Below, piece by piece: positions 24,996 to 35,400 of a stretch of DNA of 64,000 bases (the first letter of the stretch is position 1; each line of letters begins with the position of its first letter). The translations under genes and the position numbers were made by a program. The notes below the pieces were generated by a model. It worked only from the letters and a program-made list of their open reading frames with translations. It was not told where the DNA came from and did no database searches. The DNA lies in the NCBI GenBank assembly GCA_951828385.1, contig OX639973.1:1916470-1980469 (forward strand), read 5' to 3'. Source of the DNA: an uncultured Poribacteria bacterium (GTDB lineage: Bacteria > Poribacteria > WGA-4E > WGA-3G).

Positions 24996-26405
24996 ATGGA
25001 AACCAGACACCCTATTGTTGCGATTGTCGGCAGACCCAATGTCGGGAAATCCTCGCTCTTCAACAGAATTACTGCATCAGCACCGATAATGCTGCCTTAC
25101 ACATACGACGATGCCGAAACTGAAACGAGCGACAAACCGCGCAACATAAAAAAAACAAGAATGCCGCGTAAATTCGCTGTCGTCCACGATACACCGGGGG
25201 TAACCCGCGATAGAAATTACGCAGACGTGGAATGGGAAGACCGCGCTTTTACCATCGTCGATACCGGTGGCTTAGACATCGATCCGGACGATAGACTTAT
25301 CGATAACGTCCAAGCACAGGTGGATGCCGCTTTGGATGAAGCGAGTTTGATACTCTTCGTCGTTGACGCTCGAACCGGTATCATGCCACACGATAAGACC
25401 GTCGCCGACAAACTCAGAGCAACCGATAAACCGATCTTCCTCGTTGTCAACAAAGTAGATACTGAACGCTTCCGCAATGAAGCCGCCGAGTTTTACGCAC
25501 TCGGATTCCCAGAACCGATATGGACATCGTGCGTTCAAAACGACGGAATTCGTGAACTCCTTGACAATGTTGTGGACAACCTACCGGAGACCGATGAAAC
25601 ACTACACGATACCTCTGCCACCATAAAGATCGCGATTGTCGGTAGACCCAACGTCGGAAAATCCTCGATTATTAACAACCTATTAGGTGAAGAACGAATG
25701 ATCGTTGATGATCGACCCGGCACCACGCGCGATGCCGTGAATATCCAAATCGTTCACGACAATATCCCCTTTGAGATCGTTGACACAGCCGGGATGCGAC
25801 GCAAATCGGCGATCAATGACGAACTCGAATCCGCAACCGTGAAACGTGCCATACACAGTATTCGCCAAAGCGATATTGCGGTACTCGTACTCGATGTAAC
25901 CCAAGAGGTTGCACAACAGGATAAAACCATCGCCAAGTTTATTGAACGGCAGGGAAAAGCCTCCGTTTTGGTCATGAATAAATGGGATTTGATTGAAAAA
26001 GATAACACAACACATCCGGCGTTTATGGATAAGTTCGACGCACAACTCCCGCAACTTGATTATGTGCCACGCGTCTTCGCCTCTGCCGTTACGGGGCAAC
26101 GCGTTACCCAAATATTAGCCACAGCCTTAGAGGTACATCGTGAGTATTGCACGCATATCCCGACACCGGCACTCAATGAATTGCTGCTCGAATTACGCAA
26201 CGCCCATCCGCCGCCACGGGTCAAGGGTGTACGACCCGCACTCAAATATATCACACAGGTCGAGACGAAACCACCTACCTTCCTCATCTTCGGACGGAAC
26301 ATAAACCGGGTCGGCCAACCGTATGAGTCCTACCTCGTCAACAATATTCGGAGCGAATTCGGATTCCACGGCACACCGATACGTATCTTTTATCGTAGAT
26401 CATAG
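24996..26405 (+). CDS. der: ribosome-assembly GTPase Der
   Basis: Tandem GTPase needed for 50S maturation. Two G domains are complete: GRPNVGKS, DTPGVTRD, DTGG, NKVD in the first and GRPNVGKS, DRPGTTRD, DTAG, NKWD in the second, followed by the KH-like C-terminal domain. ATG 24996 with AAGGA upstream is preferred over GTG 24969. It is 469 residues long. The first G domain has about 30 extra residues (27-60, including LPYTYDDAETETSDK) between the P-loop helix and switch I, where typical Der has five or so. The gene follows the AI-2E permease by about 30 bases and may share its transcript. Confidence 0.93.
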   Translation: METRHPIVAIVGRPNVGKSSLFNRITASAPIMLPYTYDDAETETSDKPRNIKKTRMPRKFAVVHDTPGVTRDRNYADVEWEDRAFTIVDTGGLDIDPDDRLIDNVQAQVDAALDEASLILFVVDARTGIMPHDKTVADKLRATDKPIFLVVNKVDTERFRNEAAEFYALGFPEPIWTSCVQNDGIRELLDNVVDNLPETDETLHDTSATIKIAIVGRPNVGKSSIINNLLGEERMIVDDRPGTTRDAVNIQIVHDNIPFEIVDTAGMRRKSAINDELESATVKRAIHSIRQSDIAVLVLDVTQEVAQQDKTIAKFIERQGKASVLVMNKWDLIEKDNTTHPAFMDKFDAQLPQLDYVPRVFASAVTGQRVTQILATALEVHREYCTHIPTPALNELLLELRNAHPPPRVKGVRPALKYITQVETKPPTFLIFGRNINRVGQPYESYLVNNIRSEFGFHGTPIRIFYRRS

Positions 26406-26456
26406 GGAATAGTTTTCATGCCTTGCAGTGAGAGCAGTCGTCAGAATAATAAATAG

Positions 26457-26584
26457 TTTTCAGTCGTCAGTTAAGAGGTTTGCGAAGCGATAACGCCCTT
26501 TGGTAACCGTTATATCCGATTTGGGTAACGAAGATCACAAGAAGATGTCTGTCCATCAAAAACCAGACTGATAACTGACAACTA
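26457..26584. repeat. inverted intergenic repeat, second copy
   Basis: Starts with the same TTTTCAGTCGTCAGTTAAGAG-type sequence as 22526 (in two parts) and ends in CTGATAACTGACAACT. The interior differs from the first copy, so only the ends are conserved. Confidence 0.6.
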
Positions 26585-26601
26585 TTCCAAGGAGGAATGC
26601 T

Positions 26602-27579
26602 TTGTCAGGATTTAAAGTTTTTATCACACGTCCTGTTCCCGATGAGATTGTTGAAAAGTTAGCGGAAGAATGCGACATCGACATGTGGCATACGAGTGCG
26701 ATCTTACCACCTATCGCCGAAAAAATTCCGCCGCTTGATGGGTTAATGACTTATGGACACGAACCTGTCTCTCCAGAGATGATCGCGACTGCACCGAATC
26801 TCAAAGCAATCTCCGTCGTCGGGGTCGGTTATGATCACGTCCATGTTGAGGCTTGCAGAGAACGCGGCATCGCAGTTGGACATACACCCGGTGTTCTCAG
26901 CGATACCACCGCCGATATGACGATGGCACTCCTGCTCGCCACCGCACGAAACATTGTCCCAGCTTATGAACATGTCCAAGTTGCCAAGCAGTGGAAATAC
27001 TACGATCCGAATATCCTTTGGGGCACCGATGTACATCACGCAACGTTAGGAATTGTAGGCATGGGTAGAATTGGACACGCTGTTGCCAAGAGAGCGAAAG
27101 CGTTTGATATGCGCGTGCTTTACTACAAACGTGAACGTCGACCCGACTGGGAACAAGAACTCGGTGTCCAATACGTAACGTTTGAAGAACTTCTGCAAGC
27201 CTCCGATTTCGTGACGCTCCACGTACCATTGACCGAAGAGACAACACATCTTATCGGTAAATCGGAACTCGCGCTGATGAAAAACACCGCCATTTTAGTC
27301 AACATCGCGAGGGGACCCGTCGTTGACCACTACGCCTTATACGATGCGCTCAAGCAAGGGCAAATTGCCGGTGCTGCCGTTGACGTAACCGAGCCGGAAC
27401 CGATCAATACCGATCACCCGCTCCTCAGTTTAGACAATGTCCTCATCGCACCACATCTCGGCAGTGCGACTGTCCAAACACGGATGAAAATGGCAACGAT
27501 GGCGATGGAGAATTTACTCGCAGGGTTAAAAGGAGAACAATTGCCTTACGGCGTGCTCCAGCCAAACTTTCCACACTAA
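26602..27579 (+). CDS. D-isomer 2-hydroxyacid dehydrogenase (glyoxylate reductase-like)
   Basis: A 325-residue NAD(P)-dependent oxidoreductase. It shows the family order: catalytic domain with SVVGVGYDHV, nucleotide-binding GIVGMGRIGHAVAKRA, the VTLHVPLT strand, ILVNIARGP with the substrate-binding arginine, EPEP with the glutamate, and APHLGSAT with the catalytic histidine. Reduction of glyoxylate or hydroxypyruvate is the likeliest reaction from similarity to GhrB-type enzymes; phosphoglycerate is less likely because no ACT domain is present. The start is TTG at 26602, six bases after a perfect AAGGAGG; the nearby ATG at 26597 is out of frame. Confidence 0.88.
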   Translation: MSGFKVFITRPVPDEIVEKLAEECDIDMWHTSAILPPIAEKIPPLDGLMTYGHEPVSPEMIATAPNLKAISVVGVGYDHVHVEACRERGIAVGHTPGVLSDTTADMTMALLLATARNIVPAYEHVQVAKQWKYYDPNILWGTDVHHATLGIVGMGRIGHAVAKRAKAFDMRVLYYKRERRPDWEQELGVQYVTFEELLQASDFVTLHVPLTEETTHLIGKSELALMKNTAILVNIARGPVVDHYALYDALKQGQIAGAAVDVTEPEPINTDHPLLSLDNVLIAPHLGSATVQTRMKMATMAMENLLAGLKGEQLPYGVLQPNFPH

Positions 27580-27602
27580 ACTAACTGAAACAAGGAGGAA
27601 AG

Positions 27603-28916
27603 ATGCTAGAAAAGCTATTTGAGCTAAAAAACCACAACACTTCGGTGAGACGCGAACTGGTCGCAGGTTTCACGAATTTCATGACGATTTCCTATATTAT
27701 TTTCGTGCAACCCAATTTCCTCTCAGCCGCTGGCATGAACCCTGGGGCTGTCATGGTGGCGACCTGCGTATCCAGTGCAATCGCAACATTCCTTATGGCG
27801 TTTCTTACGAACTATCCCGTCGTATTAGCACCCGGGATGGGGCTTAACGCCTATTTTGCCTTTGAAGTTTGTAGCAACAGCGGTTTAGGTCTATCCTGGC
27901 AGGAAGGATTAGGCATCGTTTTCATAGCAGGTATGCTATTCCTTATCCTCTCATTTGTAGGCATACGAGAAGCCGTCATGAACGCGCTCCCGTCCTCGCT
28001 CCAAAACGCGATTGCCATTGGAATCGGACTCTTCATTGCTTTTATCGGGCTACAGATGAGTGGGATCGTTACAAAAGATCCCGCCACATTTATAACGCGA
28101 GGAGAACTCGACTCTAAACATATTCTCCTCTCGCTCTTCGGCATCGCCGTAATACTCGCACTCATGGCACGCAAAGTACGAGGCGCGATTCTGATTGGTA
28201 TCCTTGTCACAACAGGGGCTAACCTTATCACCGGATTCGTTAGCTACGGCGGCATCGCCGCACTGCCACCGGATCCAACGCCAACGCTCTTTAAATTACA
28301 GTTCCCGAATATCTTCGCCAAACTCGAACTCATTCCGGTCATCTTTGTGTTCTTTGCTATCGACATGTTTGATAGCATCGGCACGCTCACGGCTATCGGC
28401 TATAGAGCGGAACTCATGGAAGAGGGGAAACTCGCCAAAGCCCGACGCGCACTTATGGTAGACGCAGCCAGTACCGCTGGCGGCGCATGCCTCGGCACTT
28501 CCACCGTGACATGCTACATCGAAAGTGCAACCGGGATCGCTGAAGGCGGACGGACAGGACTGACCGCTGTCTTCACTGGGATTTTCATGTTAGGTTCGCT
28601 CCTTTTCATCCCGCTCATCAAGATTATCGGCGGCGGCTATCCCATCAATCCGATTATTGCACCAGCACTTATTGTCGTCGGTGGGTTGATGCTCAGAAAC
28701 ATTAGCCAGATCGATTGGGAAGACATCACAGAATCGATCCCGGCGTTCCTCACGATGATCATGATGCCGCTCTCCTTCAGCATTACAGACGGCATCGGCT
28801 TCGGGGTTATCTCCTTAGCGTTCCTCAAATTAGTAACAGGCCGTAGCAAAGAGATCCATCCGATCATATACTACTTCGCACTCTTCTTCATTGCCTGCTA
28901 CATCGGCGGTCTATAG
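27603..28916 (+). CDS. NCS2-type purine permease, AzgA-like
   Basis: A 437-residue inner-membrane transporter with about 12-14 helices. The start region FELKNHNTSVRRELVAGFT, PGMGLNAYFAF, the ASTAGGACLGTSTVTCYIES signature and EGGRTGLTAVFTG are those of the AzgA (hypoxanthine/guanine/adenine:H+) family. AAGGAGG stands just before the ATG. The gene begins 23 bases after the dehydrogenase stop and is probably in one operon with it. Glyoxylate is an end product of purine breakdown, so a purine-degradation link is possible but inferred. Confidence 0.88.
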   Translation: MLEKLFELKNHNTSVRRELVAGFTNFMTISYIIFVQPNFLSAAGMNPGAVMVATCVSSAIATFLMAFLTNYPVVLAPGMGLNAYFAFEVCSNSGLGLSWQEGLGIVFIAGMLFLILSFVGIREAVMNALPSSLQNAIAIGIGLFIAFIGLQMSGIVTKDPATFITRGELDSKHILLSLFGIAVILALMARKVRGAILIGILVTTGANLITGFVSYGGIAALPPDPTPTLFKLQFPNIFAKLELIPVIFVFFAIDMFDSIGTLTAIGYRAELMEEGKLAKARRALMVDAASTAGGACLGTSTVTCYIESATGIAEGGRTGLTAVFTGIFMLGSLLFIPLIKIIGGGYPINPIIAPALIVVGGLMLRNISQIDWEDITESIPAFLTMIMMPLSFSITDGIGFGVISLAFLKLVTGRSKEIHPIIYYFALFFIACYIGGL

Positions 28917-28943
28917 AAGCATTCGCAATCACCATCCTTCACT

Positions 28944-28964
28944 GGCGGGGTTTGTAACCCCGCC
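28944..28964. terminator. GC-rich stem-loop after purine permease
   Basis: GGCGGGGTT-TGT-AACCCCGCC is a perfect nine-base stem with a three-base loop, 28 bases after the stop. No T-run follows, so it may be a terminator or an mRNA-stabilising hairpin. Confidence 0.55.
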
Positions 28965-29012
28965 GATGTCCGGTGGTTATAGTATCACTGTAAATTTCTC
29001 TGCGCAATACCT

Positions 29013-29041
29013 TTGCGCGCATTTTCAACTTCTGTTAAAAT
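29013..29041 (+). promoter_or_regulatory. promoter cassette, copy 1
   Basis: TTGCGC, 17 bases ending CAACTTCTGT, then TAAAAT. The spacer sequence CAACTTCTGT and the following AGTAGGCAA are also conserved in cassettes at 32309, 41914 and 43732. It lies 231 bases before the AAA ATPase gene with a coding remnant in between. Confidence 0.6.
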
Positions 29042-29146
29042 AGTAGGCAATAAGCATTCTAAACAGTTTTGTGCAAACCATAACACAATCCTAAATTATT
29101 GCACAAATCTTATTCATCAAAGATTCGGCATGAGAGACCCCGAACA

Positions 29147-29252
29147 AGAACATGAGGAACTTAGGGATATGGCGGATAAAAGTTTATTAGATGTGAAAGG
29201 CAAGAGCAGGGCACCAAGTACGTGCGAAAAGTGAACGATTAGGTAGGCGATT
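29147..29252 (+). pseudogene. remnant of AlbA_2-type regulator C-terminal end
   Basis: Encodes HEELRDMADKSLLDVKGKSR and a tail that matches the intact-looking end YEELRDMTNKGLLAMIGKGR at 44062. The DNA match continues past the coding end into CGATTAGGTAGGCGATTA, the same repeat seen after 44153. Only the last 30 or so codons of the parent gene survive here. Confidence 0.6.
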
Positions 29253-29271
29253 AAAAAAAAATAGGTGCAAC

Positions 29272-30576
29272 ATGCCAGAAAAAAACATCTCAGGTATCAC
29301 CAAAATAGCGGTCAAAGGCTTCAAATCCATCGCGGAGGAGTGCGAAATTGACATCCGTCCGTTGACGATTCTTGCTGGTGCTAACAGTTCTGGGAAATCC
29401 AGCATCATGCAGCCACTATTGATGCTGAAACAGACATTGGAAGCACCCTACGATCCGGGGGCACTGTTGATTGATGGGCCAAACGTTCAGTTTACTGAAA
29501 TATCACAATTTTTGTCCACATTATCCAACAAAAAGGGGAAAGACCGCTTTCAAGTTCGGATTGAGACTCATAAGTCTAATGTCTTTAATGCAGTGCGGAC
29601 AACTTTCAGCAAGGGAAAGAATGGGATTGAAATTGTCGAAATGACTAAAGAAAATTCAGGCCCCGATCAAACACTATCTGCCAAGCCCCTTACATTGTAT
29701 CCAGAGATGTTGCCTGAAGAAATCAAATCATTGGGTAATCAAGATCCGGCATTCAAGAATTTTGATATAGTAAAGCGTTCGCGTTGTTTTTTGTATTTGG
29801 GATCTCAGTATAATAATAGTAGTCTCTATGAGGTTACTTATGGTTTTGGGGCGTATATTTGCAATACTATTCATCTCCCTGGCTTACGTGGTAATCCAAA
29901 ACGCTTCTATAGACTAAGCAGCACTGGCCCTCAGTATCCCGGCACGTTTGAAAACTACGTTGCGAGCATTATTCATGAGTGGCAGGAGACGAAAAATGAA
30001 CGTCTTAAAACGATTGCTGATGCGCTTTGGACACTTAGACTAACAAGACATGTCGGCACAAAAAAAATTGGGGATGTCGGTATTGAGGTTCAAGTTGGTC
30101 GTCTCCCACGCGGCAGCACTGACGATATGGATATGGTCAGCATCGCCGATGTAGGACTTGGTGTGTCCCAAGTCTTGCCTGTTTTAGTTGCTGTGATTGC
30201 TGCCGAACCAGGGCAATTAGTTTATCTTGAACAACCGGAGCTCCATCTCCACTCTCGTGCACAAGTTGTATTGGCACAAGTGCTGGCAGACGCAGCGAAA
30301 CGCGGTGTGCGCGTCGTTGCTGAAACGCATAGTTCACTGCTGCTTTTGGCAGTTCAAACGCTTGTTGCAGAAGGAGACCTCTCACCAGAATTGGTGAAGT
30401 TCCACTGGTTCACACGTCGGGAAGATGGAATAACCGAAGTTAACAGCGTGGATTTAGACGAAGCAGGGGCTTATGGTGATTGGCCCGTAGATTTCGATGA
30501 TGTAGACCTCACAATACAGAGTCGTTATCTTGATGCTGTAGATAGACTTCACTTTGGCAAAGAGGAGGCATCTTGA
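29272..30576 (+). CDS. AAA ATPase, DUF3696/AAA_21 type
   Basis: A 434-residue ABC/OLD-like ATPase: KGFKSI and the Walker A GANSSGKSS at residues 36-44, an ABC-like VGLGVSQVLPVL segment near 292, Walker B LVYLEQPELHLH near 316 and the H-loop VAETHSSLLLLAVQT near 348. The lengthy centre (residues 90-280) is specific to this subgroup. There is no TOPRIM domain, unlike OLD nucleases. The stop codon overlaps the TTG start of the next gene, which encodes a PIN-like nuclease, so the two probably form one ATPase-nuclease system. A defence or toxin function is inferred from this pairing and the accessory setting. Confidence 0.82.
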   Translation: MPEKNISGITKIAVKGFKSIAEECEIDIRPLTILAGANSSGKSSIMQPLLMLKQTLEAPYDPGALLIDGPNVQFTEISQFLSTLSNKKGKDRFQVRIETHKSNVFNAVRTTFSKGKNGIEIVEMTKENSGPDQTLSAKPLTLYPEMLPEEIKSLGNQDPAFKNFDIVKRSRCFLYLGSQYNNSSLYEVTYGFGAYICNTIHLPGLRGNPKRFYRLSSTGPQYPGTFENYVASIIHEWQETKNERLKTIADALWTLRLTRHVGTKKIGDVGIEVQVGRLPRGSTDDMDMVSIADVGLGVSQVLPVLVAVIAAEPGQLVYLEQPELHLHSRAQVVLAQVLADAAKRGVRVVAETHSSLLLLAVQTLVAEGDLSPELVKFHWFTRREDGITEVNSVDLDEAGAYGDWPVDFDDVDLTIQSRYLDAVDRLHFGKEEAS

Positions 30577-31106
30577 GAGCGAGAGATTCAAAACAGTTAG
30601 TTATTGATGCTGATGTTGCCCGAGCCTCCGGCAGTGAAACAGCAACCCACCCACGAGCCGAACATTGTCGTGATTTTCTAAATGCAGTTTTGTCGCTAAG
30701 TCACCGTATGGTAATGACAGAGCAAATCAACAACGAATGGAAAAACCATCAATCCCGTTTTGCCCGCCGGTGGCGAGTGTCAATGGATGCACGCAAGAAA
30801 ATAGAACGTATTGATCCACCAGAAAATGCGGAACTTCAAGCCAAGGTTACAACTACAACAAACAACGAAAATGAGATTGAAGCACTGCAAAAAGATTTTC
30901 ATCTCCTCCAAGCAGCACTCGCAACCGATCAGACCATCATTTCGCTTGACGAAACCGTCCGGCAGCTTTTCAAACAAGCGTCTCAACAGGTTGGCGAAAT
31001 CCGATACATTATCTGGGTCAATCCAGATAGGACAGCAGAAGAACAACCGACCGCTTGGCTCCAAAACAGCGCACCACCTGAACCCCATCGTCAACTTTCT
31101 GCTTAA
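30573..31106 (+). CDS. PIN-like nuclease partner of AAA ATPase
   Basis: A 177-residue protein with PIN-like features: VIDADVARASG near the N-terminus, TEQINNEWKNHQ with the middle acidic residue and ALATDQTIISLDETVRQLF for the third cluster, then a strand IRYIIWVNP. The start is TTG at 30573, four bases after a strong GAGGAGG inside the end of the ATPase gene; the two frames overlap by four bases. Tight coupling implies a stable complex or balanced expression. No homologous characterised system is recognised by name. Confidence 0.72.
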   Translation: MRARDSKQLVIDADVARASGSETATHPRAEHCRDFLNAVLSLSHRMVMTEQINNEWKNHQSRFARRWRVSMDARKKIERIDPPENAELQAKVTTTTNNENEIEALQKDFHLLQAALATDQTIISLDETVRQLFKQASQQVGEIRYIIWVNPDRTAEEQPTAWLQNSAPPEPHRQLSA

Positions 31107-31319
31107 TCTCATATCTTCGGTAATGCTATAAAGAACAAGTTATACCATTTGTGTTAATAAACCCCTCTTTATGTAGAACAAACTGTTAGTTTGTTCCGCA
31201 CCGCTAAACATTCCATGAAAACCGGTAATGTCCTATCATCATTTAGAAATGGTATTAGCAATCACAGAAAGTCTATAATCCTGTCCATCCTAAAATCTTG
31301 TAAATCCTGATTCTGACAA

Positions 31320-32210
31320 TTACCCCCGCCAACCCACATCAATGCTCGTGTAGCCGTGTGTATATTGCTGAAAATGCGGCGGTAAATCCGCTAAGAACTG
31401 CCGACCGTCGTCTGGGATCTCCCACGGAATATCAATGTGATGATCCCGCCGCCGAAAACCGATCGCACACGACAACCGGATCTCGTCAATCTGGTTCGGG
31501 AATGCACCGTGATACGTCCGATGCGCAAACACAATCATATCCCCCGGATTCGTGAAAAGCGGCACCAACCCCGGCATATCAAAACCGACGTACGCCTTTT
31601 CTTCTTCACCCTCCTTATAGAAAGAACGCCTATCTGCCGTCATGTTGAAACCTTCAGGTCCCTCCCAACCTTCCACATGCGAATCCTCAATCACGCATAA
31701 CCCCCCGTGTTCCGGACGAGAACCGGTCAGATAGAACCATTTGCCGGAGGGCCACAATCCACGGTTCAGCACATCACCCGAATTTTTCGGCGCGTCTGTC
31801 GAAAACCCGCACCAATCCGTGTGCCATGCGACAGGCTGAGATCCCGGCATCCGAATGATAGCAGCAGATCGGTGGACGGTCATCTTCTCTGTCCCGATGA
31901 GATAGCGGTGAATTTTCATAAAGGGGTCATATCCGAGCAGTTGCCAAGCCCCTGGTCCAGACTCAACCCAAGCGTGTCGGGTCCGGCTTTGCCCATGTTC
32001 TAATTCTCTGTTCGGATCTGTGCCATCAAAGACCGCCTGTTTTAGGCTGTCAACCAACTCAGGCGGCAGGACATCTTTGACAATCGCGAAACCGTGTGCC
32101 GCCAAGCATTCCGACATCTGAACGAGTTGATCCACCTCAAACTCGTAAGTATAACCAAGTTCAGGTTTCTGAATCTCTAAATATTCTTTCATAAGTGACA
32201 CCCCAAGCAT
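31320..32210 (-). CDS. phytanoyl-CoA dioxygenase (PhyH) family protein
   Basis: A 296-residue Fe(II)/2-oxoglutarate-dependent oxygenase-like protein. The iron triad is visible: WHTDWCGF gives HxD, and HRTYHGAFPNQ supplies the distal histidine, with the following R of EIRLSCAIGF for 2-oxoglutarate. The substrate is unknown; this family is greatly expanded in Poribacteria-like genomes. Start choice is open: ATG at 32210 (used here) or ATG at 32192, which begins MKEYLEIQKPELGY and follows a GGGGTG. It is transcribed against its neighbours, between two accessory blocks. Confidence 0.85.
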   Translation of the reverse strand: MLGVSLMKEYLEIQKPELGYTYEFEVDQLVQMSECLAAHGFAIVKDVLPPELVDSLKQAVFDGTDPNRELEHGQSRTRHAWVESGPGAWQLLGYDPFMKIHRYLIGTEKMTVHRSAAIIRMPGSQPVAWHTDWCGFSTDAPKNSGDVLNRGLWPSGKWFYLTGSRPEHGGLCVIEDSHVEGWEGPEGFNMTADRRSFYKEGEEEKAYVGFDMPGLVPLFTNPGDMIVFAHRTYHGAFPNQIDEIRLSCAIGFRRRDHHIDIPWEIPDDGRQFLADLPPHFQQYTHGYTSIDVGWRG

Positions 32211-32308
32211 TTCGTCAGTTCCAATTACCTACTGTAAATGTTGTGTGTTAGCATCTTAGCAAACATTCGTTATCACGTCAATTTCAAATTCTGCGCCGTA
32301 GGTTATCC

Positions 32309-32337
32309 TTGCACTAATTACCAACTTTTGTTAAAAT
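32309..32337 (+). promoter_or_regulatory. promoter cassette, copy 2, with minimal leader peptide
   Basis: TTGCAC, 17 bases ending CAACTTTTGT, TAAAAT. Nine bases later an ATG (32346) opens the 13-codon frame MLDTSKRTFFKPL, ending at 32387. The helicase gene starts 75 bases further on. The short frame could be a leader peptide or chance. Confidence 0.55.
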
Positions 32338-32462
32338 ACGGTACTATGTTAGATACTTCAAAACGAACATTTTTTAAGCCCCTCTGATAAGATGAATTTG
32401 GAGGTTAATAACTATATTGACTTTTTCAGTATCCAAACCGAGAGAAAAGGGAATATCATTAA

Positions 32463-35400
32463 ATGCCCCGTATTTTCGACAACATTGACCAACCCCTCCT
32501 TCCCGCACTCCAACAAACCCTTGAAACCGCTACACATGCCGACTTTTGCGTCGGCTATTTCAATCTTCGCGGTTGGTGCGGACTCGGATCTTACGTTGAA
32601 AATTGGGACGGTGGCGAAGGCGACTGCTGCCGTTTGCTCGTCGGCATGCAACGCTTACCGGAGGAAGAACTCCGAGAAGCCAAGCGGCTTGCGAAACAGA
32701 GCAGTGGAATCGACAACCAAACAGCACTCCGTCTCAAACGGAAATTAGCAGAGGAATTCCGAGAGCAGCTGACCATAGGCGTGCCAACGCGCCAAGACGA
32801 AATAGGATTGCGTCAATTAGCACACCAACTTCGCGAAGAGAAGGTCCAGGTAAAACTCTTTCTCCGTCACACCCTCCACGCAAAACTCTATCTGATTTAT
32901 CGATCAGACTTGGTCGCACCGACCGTAGGTTACCTCGGCAGTAGTAATCTAACTGTCTCAGGACTTTCACAACAAGGCGAACTCAATGTTGATGTCGTCG
33001 ATTCAGATGCATGCGAAAAGTTAGAGGACTGGTTTGAAGAACGATGGAACGACAGATGGTGCATCGATATTTCCAAGGAATTGGCTAAAATTATTGAGGA
33101 GAGCTGGGCGCGTGAGAAACTCATTCCGCCCTACCACATCTACGTCAAAATCGCGTATCACCTCTCACAAGAAGCACGCGCCGGGTTGACCGAGTTTCGG
33201 ATCCCACGTGAATTTGAGGACAAACTGTTTGAATTCCAAGCCGCCGCTGTGAAAATCGCAGCCCATCACCTCAACAGGCGTGGCGGCGTGCTCATAGGCG
33301 ATGTCGTCGGACTCGGTAAAACGCTTATGGGAACGGCACTCGCACGGATACAAGAAGACGATTACGACCTTGAAACGCTGATTATCTGCCCGAAAAACCT
33401 CGTCAATATGTGGGAAGATTATCGGGAGGAATATCGCCTTCGCGGGCGGGTACTCTCCATCAGCCAAGTCATCAATACGTTGCCAGACCTTCGTCGCTAT
33501 CGCCTCGTCATGATTGACGAGAGCCATAACCTCAGAAATCGTGAAGGTAAACGCTACCAAGCCATTCAGGAATATATCCACGAAAACGAAAGCAAGGTTA
33601 TCCTTCTCTCCGCAACGCCTTACAACAAAACCTATCTCGACCTCTCTAACCAACTCCGCCTTTTTGTAGATGAAACCGAAGACCTCGGTATCCGTCCAGA
33701 GCAATACATCAAATCGTTAGGCGGTGTAATCAAGTTTAATAGCAAACATCAGAGCGGTATCCGCACGCTTCAGGCGTTTGAACACAGCGAGTATATTGAC
33801 GATTGGCGTGAACTGATGCGCCGTTATCTCGTCCGCCGAACGCGTAGCTTCATCATGGACAACTACGCCGAAACAGATCCTGATACAGGGCGCAAATTCC
33901 TCTCTTTTGCCGATGGAACACCTTCCTACTTCCCGACACGCGCCCCAAAAACGGTAAAGTTCACAATTGATGAACAAGACCCCGATGATATCTACGCGCA
34001 GTTATACGCGCATTCCGTAGTGGACACCATCAGTAATCTTAAACTCGCCCGATACGGACTTGCGAATTATATTGTGGATACACCATTGGAACCGCCAACG
34101 GAAATGGAACAGAGACAGTTGCAAGACCTCTCCCGTGGTGGAAAAGGGTTAATGGGATTTTGCCGGACGAATCTTTTCAAACGCCTCGAAAGCAGTGGAC
34201 AGGCGTTCATCCAGTCTGTTGACCGGCATATTCTACGAAACTATGTTTTCCTGCACGCCATTGAGAACGGTCTATCGCTACCAATAGGGTCGCAAAACGC
34301 TGAAATGCTCGATACTCGGTTTGAAGATAGAGATACCGACGATACCACTCTCATCTTAGATGCTTCGGGTGATGACGATGACGCACAGGTTGATGGCATA
34401 GATTCACAGACGAACGCATACACAGCCGATGACTATAAACAACGCGCCGCTGCTATCTATCGACGCTACACAACGAAATATAAAAGTCGGTTTAAGTGGC
34501 TCCGTCCGAACCTCTTCCACCCGTTGCTTCAGAAAGATCTCACCGAAGATGCCATCGCACTCACCGAGGTTTTACAACAGTACGGCACATGGAATCCCGA
34601 AAAAGACGAAAAACTCAACGCACTTGAGACACTCTTAACCGAGACACACCCGAAGAATAAGGTCCTGGTCTTCACGCAATTTGCGGATACAGTGAAATAC
34701 CTAACAACGGCACTCTCAGAGCGTGGAATGACACACATCGCTGATGCGACCGGCGATTCCGCAGACCCCACCGCTTTAGCACACCGCTTTAGTCCAGTTA
34801 GCAACGATAAACGCGATAAAATCAATCGGTCGGACGAGTTACGGGTCCTCATCAGCACAGATGTTCTGAGCGAAGGTCAAAACTTACAAGACTGCGCAAT
34901 CGTTGTCAACTACGATCTCCCTTGGGCAATCATAAGGTTAGTCCAACGGGCAGGCAGAGTTGACCGGATTGGACAAACAGCAGAAGACATTTTATGCTAT
35001 TCGTTTCTACCCGCCGAAGGTGTAGAACGCATTATCGACTTACGGGGACGTGTCCGCGCACGCCTCCAGCAAAACGCAGAGGTCATTGGCACCGACGAAG
35101 CCTTCTTTGAAGATGACGGTGAGGAAGGCAATGAGAGAATTGTTAATCTCTATAACGAAAAAGCAGGCCTGCTTGACGATGCACAGGATAACGATGTTGA
35201 CCTCGCCTCTCACGCATACCAAATTTGGAAAAACGCCATTACGCAAGATCCAGATTTAGAAAAAATTGTGCCTGCGCTCCCGTCCGTTGTCTATTCAACA
35301 CAACCGCACGCGCCAACCGATACTGAACCCGAGGGCGCGCTCGTCTATATCCGAACAGGACACGAAAACGACGCACTCGCATGGATAGATCGAAATGGCA

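Noticed and set aside
29013-29234. 73-codon plus-strand frame as a real gene
   Set aside because: Its front half is the promoter and leader; only its tail matches a known protein, so it is treated as a remnant.
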